Shown here: positions 5,186-6,692 of the stretch, one piece after another
Position numbering within the stretch: the first letter of the stretch is position 1
Layout of the letters: each line of letters starts with the position of its first letter
From: an uncultured Bacteroidota bacterium
GTDB lineage: Bacteria > Bacteroidota > Bacteroidia > Flavobacteriales > Schleiferiaceae
Reading direction: 5' to 3'
Assembly: GCA_913056475.1 (NCBI GenBank)
Contig: CAJXMS010000129.1
Coordinates: 1-6,692 of the forward strand
Length of the DNA: 6,692 nt
The notes under the pieces: model-generated
The model's input: only the letters and a program-made list of their open reading frames with translations
What the model was told of the DNA's origin: nothing
The model's database searches: none
Translations under genes and position numbers: made by a program

Positions 5186-6692
5186 TTAAGCGTCTATATT
5201 GGCGTACTTGGCATTTTGCTCGATAAAGTCGCGCCGGGGCGGCACATCATCGCCCATGAGCATGGAGAAGATGCGATCGGCCTCGGCGGCACTCTCGATG
5301 CTTACCTGCCGCAGCAAGCGGTGCTCGGGGTTCATGGTGGTATCCCAGAGCTGCTCGGCATTCATCTCGCCCAGGCCTTTGTACCGCTGGAGGCTCACGC
5401 CGGATTTATTTTCCCCGCCGTATTCTTCAAAGAGGCGGTCGCGTTCTTCATCGCTCCAGGCGTAGGTTTCTTTTTTGCCCTTTTTAACCAGGTAGAGCGG
5501 AGGCGCGGCGATGTAGATATAGCCCGCTTCGATAAGCTCTTTCATGTAGCGGAAGAAGAAGGTGAGGATAAGGGTGGCTATGTGGCTCCCGTCTACATCC
5601 GCATCACACATAATGATGATCTTGTGGTAGCGGAGCTTATCGGTATTGAGCGCTTTGCTATCGTCTTCGGTGCCTACGCTTACGCCCAGGGCGGTAAACA
5701 TATTTTTAATTTCTTCATTCTCAAAGACGCGGTGCTGCATGGCCTTTTCCACGTTGAGGATCTTACCCCGGAGGGGCAGGATGGCCTGAAAATTCCGGTC
5801 GCGGCCCAGCTTGGCGGTACCGCCGGCCGAATCGCCCTCCACCAGAAAAATCTCACAGACACTGGGGTCGGTTTCGGAACAGTCGCTCAGCTTGCCGGGC
5901 AGGCCGGTGCTGCTCATCACCGTTTTCCGCTGTACCATTTCGCGGGCCTTTTTGGCAGCCACGCGAGCCTTGGCAGCAAGCACCACTTTCTGCACGATCA
6001 TGCGCGCTTCATTGGGGTGTTCTTCCAGGTAGTTGCTCAGCATTTCGCCCACGAGCTGATCTACCGCGCCGCTCACTTCCTTATTGCCCAGTTTGGTTTT
6101 GGTTTGCCCTTCAAATTGGGGTTCCATCACCTTCACCGAAATAATGGCGGTAAGGCCTTCCCGAAAGTCGTCCCCGCTTATTTCCACCTTTTCTTTGGTG
6201 AGGATGCCACTTTCATCGGCGTAGCGCTTCAGGGTACGGGTAAGGGCCCGGCGGAAGCCGGCCATGTGCGTACCGCCTTCGTGGGTATTGATGTTGTTAA
6301 CGTAAGAATGGATATTTTCCCCGAAGCCATTGTTGTAATGCATGGCCACTTCCACGGGGATCTCGTTGCGATAGCCTTCCATACTGATCACCGAAGGGAT
6401 GATCCGCTCTCGCGTTTGATCGATGAAATCAACAAATTCTTTTAGGCCGCCTTCGCTGTGAAAGGTTTCTGACCGAAAATTACCCTCCGCGTCTTTTTCC
6501 CGCTTGTCGATGATGAGGATGGTGATGCCTTTATTGAGGAAAGAAAGCTCGCGCATCCGGGCGGCCAGTACCTCGTAATGGTACTCCGTTTCCTGAAAAA
6601 TATCCTGATCGGGGCGGAAGGCATTCTGAATCCCGCGCCGCTCGGTAGTTCCCTCTTCCGCCAGGGGCGCGTCCGGCACCCCGCGCTGATAG
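5186..6692 (-). CDS. gyrB: DNA gyrase subunit B, C-terminal 501 residues (5' end outside window)
   Basis: GyrB is the ATPase subunit of the GyrA2GyrB2 topoisomerase that introduces negative supercoils. The frame is open through the right edge (first complete codons TAT CAG CGC GGG, YQRG), so the gene continues outside; a GTG at 6679 is internal. Counting from that Y, the fragment covers the end of the ATPase domain, the transducer with the ATP-sensing QTK loop at 196-198, and the TOPRIM domain with EGDSAGG at 285-291 and the metal-binding DADVDG at 363-368. The GyrA-contacting tail follows, with QRYKGLGEMNAEQL at 435-448, ending NAKYANIDA. About 145 N-terminal residues, including the main ATP site, are missing from view. 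It lacks the roughly 165-residue insertion found in E. coli GyrB, as expected for non-proteobacteria. PLRGK (306-310) has arginine at the position of E. coli K447, a quinolone-related site. GyrB is preferred over ParE because EGDSAGGTAKLGRDR, the FENEEIKN segment and the tail match Bacteroidota GyrB. A strong terminator follows. Confidence 0.97.
   Translation of the reverse strand, partial: YQRGVPDAPLAEEGTTERRGIQNAFRPDQDIFQETEYHYEVLAARMRELSFLNKGITILIIDKREKDAEGNFRSETFHSEGGLKEFVDFIDQTRERIIPSVISMEGYRNEIPVEVAMHYNNGFGENIHSYVNNINTHEGGTHMAGFRRALTRTLKRYADESGILTKEKVEISGDDFREGLTAIISVKVMEPQFEGQTKTKLGNKEVSGAVDQLVGEMLSNYLEEHPNEARMIVQKVVLAAKARVAAKKAREMVQRKTVMSSTGLPGKLSDCSETDPSVCEIFLVEGDSAGGTAKLGRDRNFQAILPLRGKILNVEKAMQHRVFENEEIKNMFTALGVSVGTEDDSKALNTDKLRYHKIIIMCDADVDGSHIATLILTFFFRYMKELIEAGYIYIAAPPLYLVKKGKKETYAWSDEERDRLFEEYGGENKSGVSLQRYKGLGEMNAEQLWDTTMNPEHRLLRQVSIESAAEADRIFSMLMGDDVPPRRDFIEQNAKYANIDA

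Noticed and set aside
5801..5850. Possible resistance change in GyrB (arginine at the E. coli K447 position).
   Set aside because: PLRGK is, to my knowledge, the ordinary residue in Bacteroidota GyrB, so it is lineage variation and not evidence of an acquired mutation.
4868..6445. A 525-codon open frame on the plus strand, opposite gyrB and the start of mpl.
   Set aside because: It runs across two well-supported minus-strand genes and the terminator between them, and its translation is low-complexity and resembles no family. It is a shadow of codon bias in the GC-rich gyrB.
6677..6679. GTG at 6679 as the gyrB start codon.
   Set aside because: The frame is open to the window edge and the preceding codons (YQRG) continue a recognisable GyrB sequence, so the gene is simply cut by the window.

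Overview
The window looks like a chromosomal segment of a member of the Bacteroidota. The evidence is a compact GyrB ending in a Bacteroidota-style tail (NAKYANIDA), a FabI of the lineage's type (SQSPTPTTAG after the active site), Bacteroidota-type Mpl and GH3 proteins, the absence of Shine-Dalgarno sequences before every visible start, and one exact match to the Bacteroidota -7 promoter consensus TAnnTTTG just upstream of fabI. Base composition is about 57-63% GC in the gene lines I counted, so this is not a low-GC flavobacterium or Bacteroides. I cannot name the class or genus.

All six genes lie on the minus strand, so transcription runs from high to low coordinates. The order is gyrB (C-terminal 501 residues, cut by the right edge), a strong intrinsic terminator (5123-5159), mpl (Mur ligase of peptidoglycan recycling), a 166-base spacer holding a perfect 8-bp inverted repeat, an EamA/DMT-family membrane transporter, a GH3-family adenylate-forming enzyme, fabI (enoyl-ACP reductase), and the first 40 codons of a family 2 glycosyltransferase cut by the left edge. 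Gaps are 93, 166, 66, 39 and 80 bases. Coding density is high and no gene-free stretch exceeds 300 bases.

Functionally the set is mostly housekeeping and cell-envelope: DNA supercoiling (GyrB), murein tripeptide recycling (Mpl), membrane fatty-acid synthesis (FabI) and glycan assembly (glycosyltransferase). The transporter and the GH3 protein have no assigned substrate. Because gyrB is closed off by a terminator and fabI has its own likely promoter, the row is probably several transcription units rather than one operon.

I found no RNA gene, mobile element, CRISPR array or obvious new defence or biosynthetic system. The points most worth a second look are the sudden fall to 30% GC exactly where the glycosyltransferase begins, the unassigned GH3 enzyme next to fabI, the inverted repeat upstream of the transporter, and the very short space left for an mpl promoter after the gyrB terminator.
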